NCBI GenBank assembly: GCA_002946415.1
Contig: NJPS01000077.1
Coordinates: 62,001-126,000 of the forward strand
Length of the DNA stretch: 64,000 bases
Source of the DNA: Rutstroemia sp. NJR-2017a BVV2
Taxonomy: Eukaryota; Ascomycota; Leotiomycetes; Helotiales; Rutstroemiaceae
Direction: 5' to 3'
The notes under the pieces are model-generated. The model was given only the letters and a program-made list of their open reading frames with translations, ran no database searches and was not told where the DNA came from. Shown here piece by piece: positions 24,535 through 36,029 of this stretch. Numbering within the stretch: the first letter of the stretch is position 1; each line of letters opens with the position of its first letter. Both the position numbers and the translations under genes were made by a program.

Positions 24535-25729
24535 TCAGTGGATGTCTGATAACGGAGAAGGCTCGACTCGTGGACCGTCCCAGGCATTGTTTGAGGGCTC
24601 GTCGTCTAGGTAGGGTTGCGATTCAATGTCTTGGCCGTTTGCTTCCTGGATTCGTCCCCGTACTACCGCTCTATCGTCATCCTCTTCTGGTTCGGGGGAG
24701 TCGCGGTCAGTGATTTGACGGATAGGACGGTACCAGCCGGAGCGTTTCCACGAGGAGCTGGTGAGTAGATCGATGAGAGAGAAGACCTTATTGATTGTTA
24801 GTTGATTAAGAGCAGCCGATAAGTGTGGTAACTCAGAGGAGTGTCGTCGTCCGGTGATCAGCCGGGCGTTCATAAAGCTCCGAGATGTTAAGACAACAAA
24901 CGCCGGAGCCTCATTAACGTGTGGAAACCAAGATGAAACATAACCACCGGTATGACTAAAGGTAAACACACTAACCTTGACGATAAAAACAATTATAGCA
25001 ACAAGAAGAAGTAACCCAGCATTGGTCTGCTCCGCTTGTCTCCATACACCAAAGCAGGCTCTTCATGGTTGTCAGCTGCAGGCTCTTGATACACAAGATC
25101 CGAGATAGAAGAAGCACTTACTGAGATCGACCTGTTGTCTCCGCACAGTTTCCAGGACTTGTAGCATTAGGTAAGAATGGCCAGGCCCTATCAACAACTC
25201 TCTTGTAACCACAACAGTTTAGGCCATCCTGGATTCCTCGAATCTGTCTCACACTCTTATCACGGTACATCTTCTGCCATTTGTCATCCAATCCGCATCT
25301 CAATGCCTCCGGTGGTATCATATAAGTTAAAGCAAGCGTAGCCACGACAGTCTCGTAAATCAACTGGAAGCCAATAACAGCAATAAGTGGAAGTGTGAGT
25401 TCATTTTGTTCATTAGAATTGCGACGTTGAAGCAGGCCTCGAACGCCTTGTGTGGAGATGCCGGTAACGAGGGGGAGAACGATGGTGAAGAGGGCGAGCG
25501 CTTGGGAAATGGGGATGGAGAGGGCTCGAATTTGGGAGTATGCGTAACTGGGTTGATATCAGCTTGATATTGAACATGTTGAATTTTGTAAGAGCTCGCC
25601 TACCCCGCAATCACAGTTAAGACGAGTAGAATCTGATTGGCATTAGCTGCTGTGCGCAGAACTGGAGCGATAGACTGAGCTCACCAGTGGCCATGCCAGT
25701 GGTATCAACTTCTTGATAAACTCCATCAT
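24535..25729 (-). CDS. Tetraspanin (fungal, Tsp3-like)
   Basis: Five exons: 25729-25685, 25632-25604, 25547-25122, 25060-24976 and 24786-24535, giving 278 aa. Tetraspanins organise membrane microdomains; in fungi Pls1 and relatives act in surface differentiation. Four hydrophobic segments are visible: about 8-28 (split by two introns), 40-55, 77-103, and 176-195 (LLLLVAIIVFIV). The large loop between segments 3 and 4 has LNCCGYKR at about 134-141, the CCG signature, plus further cysteines. The tail of about 80 residues is acidic and polar (SPEPEEDDDRAVV). The long cytosolic tail and length fit Tsp3-type proteins better than Pls1, but this subfamily call is tentative. The last intron, 189 bases, is longer than usual. 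Divergent from SER2. Confidence 0.87.
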
Positions 25730-26490
25730 TACTATCGCAAAATATTTCAGACGCTGTCCAAACGAGAAGAAGAACAAGAACAAGAGGACTGGGCGTTAGA
25801 TAGAGAGGAAGGTGACGAAAACGGTATCAAGCAGGCAAGCTTGTGGATCTTGCAAGCATCACAAACTCAACAAATCAAGAGCAAGAGCAAGGACAAGGGC
25901 AAAGGCAAAGCAACCAAAGAGTGAATAAAGTTTCAGAATATCAAGGACCTAATGTGGCAAAACAACAGCAACTTAAGTGAACAAAGTATCGCAAAAGGAT
26001 TGGAATCATTAAGGCAGGGAGGGCAGCACGCGGGCTATGAAAGAACTCTTAGCTTCGCAGCAAATCTACAATTTATCGTACGCTTCTCGGAGATGGGGCC
26101 AAACCGAGAAATGCGGAAGCGAAGTAAACTTGAATGAGTACTGAGTACTGAGTACTGAGTAGAACCCGAATTATATTGAAGATCTACTGCTACTTTGCAG
26201 AGATTCTGCTGTATTGGTTTGTCTGTACCTCGCCCGATGGCTGCAGGACAAGGTCTGCAGAGAATGCTCCCGTACGGTGGCTGCTTTGCATCAACCCAAG
26301 CGAGAATTCTAAATTTTGGGCTTCTTTGCCCCACTTGTCATGCGAACACTCTTAAAGCGGCGAAATTTTCTAGCCGCCGTAAAGTCAAAGAGGCACACAG
26401 GGTAGCATTCATTGTACCCCTCCATTCATCGTCGCGGGACTCGGGACTTGGGATTTGGTTCTCACCCAACACCTTTGATTCTAGGAAGGC
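25730..26490. promoter_or_regulatory. Divergent promoter, tetraspanin / SER2
   Basis: About 0.76 kb between opposite start codons. It contains A/G-rich runs (AAGAGCAAGAGCAAGG) near 25880-25910 and three tandem GAGTACT units at 26135-26161, each holding the palindrome AGTACT. Whether these bind a factor is unknown. Confidence 0.5.
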
Positions 26491-27957
26491 ATGCAACATT
26501 TGTCGCAAAAGATGGCCGAAAACGATTCTCCAGCTAGAGCTGGCCGACCCAGCCTTGGCTCTAATGTGCGTAGTCGCTCCTATCTCCAAGAACACCAGCA
26601 ATACCGCCCTCCTCAGCAAGAGGGACACCAGGGCATAGATAGCATCGTTGAGGGTGTTCAGGGAACTTCGATTTCTTCCTCTACCAGAGCTATCTCTCCT
26701 TACAAAGGAGTACCTTCTCCTCACTCACCTCCAAAGATCGTCGACAGCGGACTCAACCATACCCTGTCGCATGCGAACTGCCAACCGGCCCCCGGTGTCG
26801 CTTCAGACCGAATGATTGCAACTCTCATGTACAAGACCAAATCAAGAGGCACAAATACAGAATATGTTACAGATCGCTCCCCATCACCTGCATCTTCACC
26901 ATCAAGGTCATCCGCTATATCTACTTCGCGCGCCATCCCGCCCACTCTTGCACCCGTCCGCACACTCTCCAATTTTCCCCTCGAACCACCAGCGCAAGAC
27001 CCCGAATCGCTCGATCATCTCTATGGCAGCTATATCTCTCAACTCTGCCTCACCTCTTTTCTCCATCTTATTCAATCTCTGCCGACTCGCGCCGGGTCCG
27101 ACTTCCTCTCTTCCTCCCATCGATGCCTCGACAACCCCACTCATCCCTTGATTGTCGAACTTACTTTTTCGCCTACACCTGATCCTACCTATCTCGATTT
27201 GCAGGATCTGCGGAAACATGAACTTATTTACCGATTCGAACGAGAATGGAACGTGGATGTTATTCTTCAAAATGATACTGTGCTCCGTCGATATCCGCGC
27301 TTAGTGGTCTTTGATATGGACTCTACACTCATTGAACAAGAAGTCATTGATCTGATCGCAGCCTCTATCGGCGTCGAAGATGCCGTGTCTGCTATCACCG
27401 AACGAGCTATGAATGGAGAATTAGATTTCTCCGCTTCTCTTCGTGAGCGCGCAAAGCTGTTGAAGGGCGTAGACGCAGATATTTTCACAAAACTACGAAG
27501 TGTTATAAAACCCACCAAAGGTGCACCAGAACTTGTGCGTGCGTTGAAGAGAATGGGTGTCAAGACCGCTGTGCTATCTGGTGGATTTATCCCTCTGACG
27601 CAGTGGCTTGCTGATCATTTGGGCATCGATTATGCTTTTGCCAATACCCTTGAATCTGATCCTAACACATCCACACTAACGGGTGAGGTTCTTGGCGCTA
27701 TTGTCAATGCTGAGAAGAAGAGGGATTTGCTGGTGGAGATTGCGAAGAAGGAGAACATAGCTTTGGAACAAGTTGTAGCGATTGGTGACGGCGCAAACGA
27801 TCTTTTGATGATGAAGGCGGCTGGATTGGGTGTTGCGTGGAATGCGAAGCCTGTGGTGCAGATGGAGGCCCAGGCTAGGTTGAATGGAGAGACTTTGTTG
27901 GATTTGTTGCACTTGTTTGGTTTGACGGCAGAGGAGATTCAGACTTTGTCTGCGTAG
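26491..27957 (+). CDS. SER2: Phosphoserine phosphatase, HAD family
   Basis: One uninterrupted reading frame of 488 aa. The enzyme dephosphorylates phosphoserine in the last step of serine synthesis. The catalytic half starts near 270: VVFDMDSTLIEQEVID, with the nucleophile Asp275 and general acid Asp277; motif II is in AVLSGGF; motif III Lys lies in the NAEKKRD region; motif IV is AIGDGANDLLMM with Asp433 and Asp437. The N-terminal half has a Ser/Pro-rich leader of about 100 residues, then an ACT-like region (DRMIATLMYKT) interrupted by a Ser/Pro insert. Yeast Ser2 is about 309 aa, so the extension is large. A second ATG at 26512 (MAENDSPARAG) is an equally possible start, seven residues shorter. 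Confidence 0.94.
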   Translation: MQHLSQKMAENDSPARAGRPSLGSNVRSRSYLQEHQQYRPPQQEGHQGIDSIVEGVQGTSISSSTRAISPYKGVPSPHSPPKIVDSGLNHTLSHANCQPAPGVASDRMIATLMYKTKSRGTNTEYVTDRSPSPASSPSRSSAISTSRAIPPTLAPVRTLSNFPLEPPAQDPESLDHLYGSYISQLCLTSFLHLIQSLPTRAGSDFLSSSHRCLDNPTHPLIVELTFSPTPDPTYLDLQDLRKHELIYRFEREWNVDVILQNDTVLRRYPRLVVFDMDSTLIEQEVIDLIAASIGVEDAVSAITERAMNGELDFSASLRERAKLLKGVDADIFTKLRSVIKPTKGAPELVRALKRMGVKTAVLSGGFIPLTQWLADHLGIDYAFANTLESDPNTSTLTGEVLGAIVNAEKKRDLLVEIAKKENIALEQVVAIGDGANDLLMMKAAGLGVAWNAKPVVQMEAQARLNGETLLDLLHLFGLTAEEIQTLSA

Positions 27958-29021
27958 CATGGGACTTCATAACATGCGGGGTTATTGGCGATGAGGAAGA
28001 AGGGGGATCGGATGTGGTGAACGGAGGTATGTTGAGTTAGCACAGATATGTGAAAGATAGAGGAGGTTCTAGATGGGCCAAGGGATGGGGTTTCTAGATC
28101 CTGTAGCTACTGGGTCAATGGCCGGGGAATGTGCATGGTTATCGATATGGGCCTCATGAAGTTATTGTTCAGCATTATTTAGATAGATTCTTGAGTTCCA
28201 AATACCAATTTTTTACATTCTGAAGACCAGGTAGCCGATCGTTCATTGCCTCAGATAGCTAGAATTAGGACCAGATTCGTATAGCTACATCCGTCCTTCA
28301 TACTGAATAGCGAGTCCATCATGGATGTCTTCTGGTAGATAACCAAAAAAGAGCAGATTCAGCCAAGATTTGTAAAGCTTTAATGTCTCAAGTAGGGAGA
28401 GTGAACGTGAGCTTCGGTATAGTAAACATGCAAAATAACCGGTGAGCTCCGAGCTCAACGTAGCCATAGGGATTCATGCAAGGCAAGCGTGGACAAACAG
28501 AATATGCGAGATGCAGCGGCTGCAAGAGATGCAGAAGTAGACAAATGAGACAAAATGCAAGACAAGCTGCATCATCGATGCTCAGATGCTGTGACTGTCT
28601 ATGTCTATCTTGTATCATATATGAATCTTTGATAGACAAGGCTGTCTATTCCGTTTACCAATATCTGTTGTATCTTTTGTCGATGTTTGTCAGGTCATCT
28701 GCAGTGAAAAAGAGGGGCAGTCAACGAGAAAACAAGTGTAACCACCGATCTCATCACTAAAAAACGACTAGGATCTTGCCCCGCGCCTTACGCTGACCAA
28801 GTTCCGTAGGCTCGCGAGAGCGCTTGCTTAATTGGTAAGGTCTTGGAATATTCATCGCCAGTTATCGAATAATCGAAAATTATCGAATCCCGATAGAACT
28901 GCTCGAGTACATCTACGTGCGACTCACACGACATAACGCAGCAAACTCAACAATAAAACTCTTGTTGTTTAACTTCAAAGTTCCACGCAGTTTCAACCTC
29001 ACTGATTCGAAAGCACTCACA
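27958..29021. other. Intergenic, SER2 to SNX3
   Basis: About 1.06 kb. It should hold the 3' flank of SER2 and the promoter of the sorting nexin gene. I see no other gene, RNA or repeat in it. Confidence 0.6.
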
Positions 29022-29796
29022 ATGGCGCAACCGCAATCGCAATCTGCTCCGAATGCGGGCCCGACTACACCTGCCAGTCCGACGTCTCCAAATCGCTCTA
29101 CGCTGCCGTCGGCTGTCGCTGCCATGCAGGCCATGCCTGATTCGCGTCAGCAAAGCTTCGAGGAAATCTACGGCCCGCCCGAAAACTTCCTCGAAATCGA
29201 AGTAAGTCTCCCTCCCCCCCCACCTATCCATCCCCTTTACCCCTCTGTCTCACCCTCGTCCCCCGACTAACCGCCCTCCTCCGCTAGGTCGTCGACCCGC
29301 AAACCCACGGCATCGGCCGCAACATGTACACCGACTACGAGATCAACTGCAGCACCAACATCCCGGCGTTCAAGCTGCGTCACAGCACCGTGCGTCGCCG
29401 GTACAGCGACTTTGAGTATTTCCGCGACATCTTGGAGCGCGAGAGCGCGCGCGTGACGATCCCGCCGCTGCCGGGGAAGGTGTTTACCAATCGCTTTAGC
29501 GATGATGTGATTGAGCATCGGAGGGAGGGGCTGGAGAGGTTCTTGCAGATTGTGGTGGGACATCCGCTTTTGCAGACGGGGAGCAAGGTTTTGGCGGGGT
29601 TTGTGCAGGGTGAGTTTGCGGTTTTCCTTTTTAGGTGGGCGGAGTTTGGTTATGGATGTGGACTGAGGAGGGGAAGAGGTGGGAAGGGGAGGAAGTTGAT
29701 GTTGATAGCTATATTTCGGACCTCTTCATTTGGATATGAGGGCTTTGACTAACTTCAGATGTGACAGATCCCAACTGGGACCGCAACGCTTGGTGA
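29022..29796 (+). CDS. SNX3: Sorting nexin 3 (PX domain)
   Basis: Three exons, 29022-29201, 29288-29609 and 29768-29796, giving 176 aa. Snx3/Grd19 binds PtdIns3P on early endosomes and recycles cargo with retromer. A Ser/Thr/Pro-rich leader of about 45 residues precedes the PX domain. The core phosphoinositide-binding motif [10 protein letters not shown] is at about 96-105, followed by IPPLPGK (the Pro-rich loop) and [10 protein letters not shown]. The protein ends DPNWDRNAW. For exon 3 the acceptor GACAG at 29767 was preferred over the TTCAG eight bases upstream, because CTAAC, the likely branch site, lies too close to the latter. The ATG at 29022 was chosen over upstream in-frame starts because the leader then matches the family length (about 160-180 aa). 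Confidence 0.93.
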
Positions 29797-30442
29797 ACTC
29801 TTCAAGATATACCGAGACAGAATCATCATGTAGCACGAAAACTTAAAAAGAGAATACCGCGTTCGTCAACAACACCAGCAATCATGATGATAAGTACGAC
29901 AACATAAACCGCTATTCCCACAAGACGATATCTACACCACCGTGAGAATGGAGTCAGAATTCGTGGGGGGGAAGATGTATTGGGGAATGGGCGATGGGCA
30001 GGGGAAGGTTTACTTCCAATTTTCACATATTTACTGGAGTTTAGTTTGTGATGGAGGTGGTGGATCTTTTAGCTTTTCATCTGTAAGTTTGGGGGATGCA
30101 GCGGAATCTTAATATGCTTTCTTTTTCTATCACGGAAGTGCTCAAGATTTTTTAAAGCTTCTTGTTCATTATTTGTGGCAAAATTACCCTTCTTTTGGAG
30201 TTATGGAGTCGAGAGAATAAAACTCCTACGCGTTCCAGCATGCCCCTATCCTACACGTCTACACCATACTTTTACCAATGAAGCGCCAGGTATCTCATAA
30301 TGTACATTCATATGGCAGCCTCAAACCTCGCTGGTGAATCTAAAGTCCTGAGAGAGTCGTGATTCCTGTTTTGGTGTGAACGCCTTGCCTTCATGATATC
30401 CTGCCCCTAACGTACACCAATTGACCCAATTCTCAATGTCGT
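29797..30442. other. Convergent intergenic region, SNX3 / carrier
   Basis: About 0.65 kb between two converging genes, holding their 3' untranslated regions. Nothing else recognised. Confidence 0.6.
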
Positions 30443-31687
30443 TCATGCAGGCGCGTGTAGCACCTTTAGTATTCCTTCGTACATGCCGAACATAATTGCG
30501 GCGCTGGGCACTGTTCGTAATAGATGTGGCGTCAATCCTCCGTACAGAGCTACCATTCCTTCTTCTTTGAAGACGAGCTTCGCGCATTGGACGAGTCCAG
30601 TATATTTCGGTATGCCGTTTTCAGAGGGTGCCTGTCGTAAGCGTGTGCGAATAACCTATAAGAGGCATTAGAGTAAACTCGGGAGAATTAGCAAAAACCA
30701 GAACTGACCTCATGAGGATATGTCCCCAAAGCCGCCACCAGTTTCGCACCGCCCGCAATGAAGAGTGTGCCTGTCCAATCTATAGTTTTGTCCCAGATAT
30801 TCTTCTCCCGCTTACTCAAAGCAATGCGCTGATCCCTTCTCGACATCCAGCTCTTCCCCTGTTCAAACAGCACCCATTGCAGCGTACTCTCCGTGACACC
30901 CAAATAGCTCGCGCTCATACCTTTGTACAGACCTCTAAAGCCCTCCCCCCTCACCACCTGTTTTATACAATCCCAACTATTCTTATACCTCCTCTTCGCA
31001 ACACCGCCCGACTTCTCCGCCACACTCTTATCCAACTGCAGTCGCGTCTTGATTAACCAAATCGGATTCGTCACCGTACTTGTCGTTATGCCCGCCAGCG
31101 CCGCCGCACAACAAACAACCCATGCTGATTCCGGCCCCGCACCTGTGTAGTCGCCAATAATCCTCTTTCCATTGCCCACCACGAAGAAGTTGATCGAACG
31201 TGCGGGCACCACGCCCACCAGATTAGGACCCAATCCCTTGAACAACGACCGCCATCCTTCAATGCGATGTACCGAGAACAGGATCTGGAAGGTTTCGCGG
31301 AAATGTAAAAGGCCGCTGCGGAGAGGGGACAAATGTGTGTGCGGCGAGATGCCCTTTGCCAATCGACTTTGTGCGAGCTGCGCTTGGTAGAAATCGGATT
31401 GCAGACGTGTTTTTAGGACGTCGAGGGGAGCTGTGACGGCTGCAGCTGTCATTCCTCCTACGCTGTAAAGTATAAATGTTAGTGCACTGCATTGAAGAGT
31501 TTGATAACGGTGCAGAGACGCAAACATACCCTCCAGCAACAAAATGCGCCCATGATTTTGCCACGGGAGCAGGCTTTACTGCTAACGTCGAGACATATCC
31601 AGTTTGTGCAGGCCCTACTTCGCCCGTTTCTCGAGATTGAATCAGATGCAGTGGGCGTCTGCTAGATTTTTCATTGGTAGTATTCAT
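30443..31687 (-). CDS. RIM2: Mitochondrial carrier, Rim2-like (pyrimidine nucleotide transporter)
   Basis: Three exons, 31687-31530, 31462-30709 and 30655-30443, giving 374 aa (yeast Rim2 is 377). The family exchanges pyrimidine nucleotides across the inner mitochondrial membrane. All three carrier signatures PX[DE]XX[KR]X[RK] are present or recognisable: APLDVLKTRLQ, NPIWLIKTRLQ (with the Trp-for-Asp/Glu change typical of Rim2/Flx1-like carriers) and YPHEVIRTRLR, the last split by an intron after PHE. The loop RYKNSWDCIKQVVRGEGFRG and TESTLQWVLFEQ match Rim2 best. An insert of about 30 residues follows the first signature. Other nucleotide carriers are possible but less likely. Confidence 0.9.
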
Positions 31688-32226
31688 GAAGTGGGTTGAG
31701 AGAACTCTAAAGTTCTCGCCGTGGTCTATATTAGTTGGAGATTGCGAATATGGATGCTATCATCTTAAAGCGAAGAAATATACAAGTGTAAGGAAAAAAA
31801 TGTTACAGTGGTGGGGATCTGAAATTGTCCGAAAAGTTGTTTATCGCGAAGTGGTTATCGCGAATCAATGATGCTGCTGTCTTGGAAATTTCACAAAAGC
31901 GGAAAAAGCGGGCAGTAAAACTCAAAAGGGAGGCGAGCCCGAAATGCCTCAACGCCACAGAACTTTGGTATCTTGAAGAAATCATGAAATTTTTGTCTAT
32001 TATACAATGAGCAAGTAAAACCTCTGATTGCTGACGTTGATGAACTATTAGTAGATAATCATACATGAACCCCTCAGACTCCTTTCGTTGAAGATGAGCC
32101 ATGCCAGCAGCCGCACCCCGAGACAGCCATTGTCCCATTTCCCGCTCCCAACACCTAGATGCGACATTGATCCCAAGAGAAAAGCAACCCAACCTCAATC
32201 CATGCCAGAAATATATCTACCCGAAT
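31688..32226. other. Intergenic, carrier to ASH1-like gene
   Basis: About 0.54 kb holding the carrier promoter and the 3' flank of the histone methyltransferase. No further gene seen. Confidence 0.6.
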
Positions 32227-34698
32227 CTAATCCTCCTTCTCAACGTCAGTAATCACTCGAATCGTACTCTCGTGGCCATCATCAGATAAAGTGCTGTGTC
32301 TGGTTGCTCGACTGCTTCGTGCTGAACCCTTTTCCGGGCTCACAGGTTCATTCTTGACTCTTGGATTTCTCGTAGAAGCAACCATTGTCAAGGTTGAGTT
32401 GCTTGTGGTTAACTTCATTTGCTTCTTCCCATAAGTCTTTAAGGTGGTAGTAGTGGTTGTTTGGCCAAGTTTCACGGTCTTCCTTGAGCTTATGGCGTTG
32501 CGAGCATTGAGTAAGCGGTTGGTAACGGCGTCCTTGGTGGACTTTGGTGCTGCTTTAGAGACCTCCTTAATTGTTGAAGACACGGATCTTTTGGTTCCAG
32601 TGGCTGCCTTTGTCCTTCTCTTTTTGGGATTACGTAGGTCCTTTTCATCATCATCGTCACCGCCAATCATCTCTTGTAGCTTTCTCTTGCCGGCTTTCAG
32701 GCCAGCTTTGACAGCATCTTTGATGGCGGTGGTGCTCTTGGTTACTTTTTGATCCTTTGGTTTAGGTCCTAAGAATCCACGACAGTTGTCACTACCGCAT
32801 CGACATTCTTGGACATTCTTAGCGGAGAACGGATCGAAGTTGTAATCATAGGTGAGCTCGTCCCCTGTCATGATAGGATTGTCGCCAGCAAATAATGCCA
32901 TTCGCGGTTTTCCTTCTACAATCCATTTAACCATTCTGCAGTTCGGTCGACATGAGTGGTTGACAAATCTAGCAATACTGCCTTTCGTTGCATCAATGAT
33001 CATATTCTGATCGAATGACATCAAATAGTAGCACTTTAGAAATGATTAGTAAATCTTGCTCGTGATTGAAGACTTCTGTAGCCATTACCTCGTTGTTTTT
33101 GTAGTCCTCGTTCATGCGCCTATCACATTCATCTTCCGTGATGATCTCGCCAGTGTATTCGACGATGATCTGTTGTGGGTTGAAGCAACGATTGCTTCGA
33201 ACACCATATCCTCGATCAGCTGTCTTGAAAACCTCAACACCAATGTCAAATTTGTTGCCTCCTTTACGTGTCGAGTCACCTTTGCGGCGAATTTGTAGTT
33301 CCGCAAAGGCGCGATTAGTGCAGTTGTCTCGACCTGCACCGCAGTTTGTATCGTCACATTCGTAAAGCATAATTCTGTTCTGGCAATCCTCGTCGCAACC
33401 AGTCTCGGGCTTGCAAATACATTTAGAGAAGAAGCTGTCGAACAACTTCGATTTCTTCCACATGGAGGCTGCCTCTCCAATGAACCGATCTAACATATGG
33501 CATTAGTATTTGTACGTCTATCTAAACCAGAATGCACGTGTAACTCACTAGAAGAAGTCTTGAACCATTCCGTTGGTTTGGGTTGTCCTGGCGGAAGTGG
33601 AGAGCAAACGTCAAATGGTAATTTGAAATCTCGACCAACATGAAGTAATCGCTGTCCTTGCCATAAAGGCAAAGGCAATATGCTTCTGGGTTTCGAGTCT
33701 GGGTCGACAACGAACTGTGATCTCGAATTTCCGGAGGCTTTGAACCAATCAAGATCTGCCGGATCTTGTCCTGCATAGATACCTCTTTTCAACCAAAATT
33801 TATCCTTCTTGTCCTTAACTATTTTCTTCTCTGGCTCCGGTTTTGTCTCGGCCGGCGCAACAGGAGCTTCGACTTCTGCGGTCTTCTTCTTCTTTCTCGC
33901 CGGATCCTGCGGCACAAGTTTTCCATTACTCCAGACCTCGAACACAACAGGCTCGGTTTCGATTTTGGCGAATTCTTTCGTATCCGCAAGGTTTCGAAGT
34001 TCCCTTGTAGCCTTTGAGATCCCTTCCTCAATGTTTTTTCTACTCCTCTTCCCTAACACACTGAGCTTCTTCGTAAGAACATCAACCTTCTCTCCTGTAG
34101 ATCGCAAGGACTTCCGCCGCGAAGGATCTTCACTCTGCTTAACTTTTTTGTTTGGAGTGTCCACAAGACCAATTTGACTTGCCGATTTAGGTAGCTTTTT
34201 CACTGACCAGGACAGATCTAAAGCATCAATGCCTTCACTGACCAGTCTTTGTGCGCCTTTCCCAAAAGTCTCATTGGAAGAGTTTGTTGAGCCCAATGCG
34301 TCTACCAATGTGTCGCCTGATATAGTTCGTCGTCGCGATGCTTTATCTGAGCCATCGGCATTCTTCAAATATTTCTTAGGTGCATGTATCGCTGTGCCGC
34401 TTAGGACCTTGACATTGTAGGTTCCAACGCTCGCGCGAGCACGTTGACTTCGCTTTGGGGGCTCTTCGGCGACGGTAACCGTGTCGCTTGTTGTTGCTTC
34501 CGGCTTGCCCGAAGAAGACGAGACGCTGACATCGTCTCCAATACTGGTGGGAGGGGTTGACGACGAGGAGTGCGCGTTAGATAAATCGTCGACGGTGATA
34601 GCGGTACTGAGGGAATCCGAAGAAGGAGCACGCGTTATTTCACATTTGGTAGAGGCTCGGGATGATGCTCCCATCCTATCTAAAAGACTAGAGAACAT
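32227..34698 (-). CDS. SET-domain histone methyltransferase, ASH1-like
   Basis: Three exons, 34698-33549, 33489-33089 and 33033-32227, giving 785 aa. The ASH1/KMT2H group methylates histone H3 Lys36. Residues 1-290 are Ser/Lys/Arg-rich and probably disordered; about 300-383 is a conserved pre-AWS region (KLPFDVCSPLPPGQPKPTEW). AWS runs about 405-440 (CKPETGCDEDCQNR, then CGAGRDNC). SET runs about 455-580: DRGYGVRS, VEYTGEI, then across an intron CYYLMSFDQNMIIDATKG, ARFVNHSCRPNC and GDELTYDYNF. Post-SET is CRCGSDNCRGFLG near 593-605. The remaining 180 residues are basic and Ser-rich. SET2 also has AWS-SET-postSET but carries WW and SRI domains, absent here. The start at 34698 is the first ATG of the long frame; upstream in-frame sequence has no ATG. 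Confidence 0.92.
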
Positions 34699-36029
34699 CT
34701 TGTCGAAGTTATGTCGCGTCAATGTTGTTGCATGGAACTCTGGTGTGGAAACGCGAAAGATCGAGAGGAAGGTCCACCTCAATCAGGCTGTGGCTTGGCC
34801 CCCTTGCTGCGATATGCTGAGTAAGAGCGGCAAGAATTTTAATAAATGTTTAGAAAGATCTTCATAGACGTAAGTGAAATGTTCAAGAATCTCGTAAAAA
34901 GAATCGTGGCGTTGTTGAGCAATTAAGAAAACTTGTTCTCGTGAAGAGTTGTACTGTTGTGGTTGTAAGAGTGTAGGAGAGGAGGATGAGGGGACAGAAG
35001 CTAATTTGTGGCTGGGACCTACAGACACAACCAAAAGAGCTAATTACCGGAACACATTCCAAAAGGGACATACATATACTCATGTAGGAGCGGATAAAGT
35101 TCCGGTGTCATCACCATAGACTCTAGCCTTGATTGGTACAAGATCCTGCAAGTCTTTCATCCTTTACAGTCATTTCAGAGGCTGCTTTCAGACGGAGCAT
35201 CTTCCTCCTATCTTGGATGATAGTCTTGACTGTCAGTAGACAAGTACCCTCTTACCCGCGTGACTTCTACAAGCCTCCATTCACTTACAAGGTATAATAC
35301 CTTTGCATTTCCTTGCTCAATGGTCAAACTGAAGATGTTCGTTTGAGAAATTTCAGCATGTTCCTTTCTGCTAGACATCGAAACTTACGCGTAAGGGGCG
35401 GCTAGTTCTGCAATCACTTCTCGGGTTCTAGAAAACCGTTTCATATCCACTCCTGAAATTCGTAGCAATGAATATTTTGATATTTGTTTTTCATTGGCCG
35501 TCAACATCATATCCGATATACACCCCTAGACCGTGGTGTAGGTCAGGACCGCAGAATCCGAGGTTGGCTGTTGAACACTTGACGATATTGAAAAAACTAC
35601 CACACTTTCTCCAAAAACAACTGCGCTCATTGTATTTTCCATCTCGCAGTGTTATTTAAGACTCTTTATAGTAAAAAAGAATACAGGAGTTATGGAAGAA
35701 GCTGGTTCCTACTTGCTCCCAGAGCTTCGGCTAACGCATACCATCTGAGGTGGATATAGCTACTGGTGTAGCTGGTGTAGTTCGAGAGCTTATCCGACGC
35801 GGAAAGCATGAAAAGATGCATCTCTGATGGTAGCATATCTTCTCTATATATTATATCTCTTTTTCACAATGGGGATGGAAATTAGAACTTCTCGGCTGGA
35901 TGCTAAGAAATGAGGCTTGAGTAGTGTAAGATACCGAATATACTACCTAGTAGATGAGGATATCAAGGTGCTGAAATCCATGTCATGCTGCCATATCCTA
36001 ATTCCAGGTAGAGTATTTGCCGACTGTTA
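34699..36029. other. Intergenic, upstream of the ASH1-like gene
   Basis: About 1.3 kb with only short frames. It should hold the ASH1-like promoter. No repeats or RNA genes recognised. Confidence 0.55.

Noticed and set aside
28917..29021. Upstream in-frame start for SNX3, adding 35 residues
   Set aside because: The added stretch is unlike SNX3 leaders; the ATG at 29022 gives the usual family length and has a good context.
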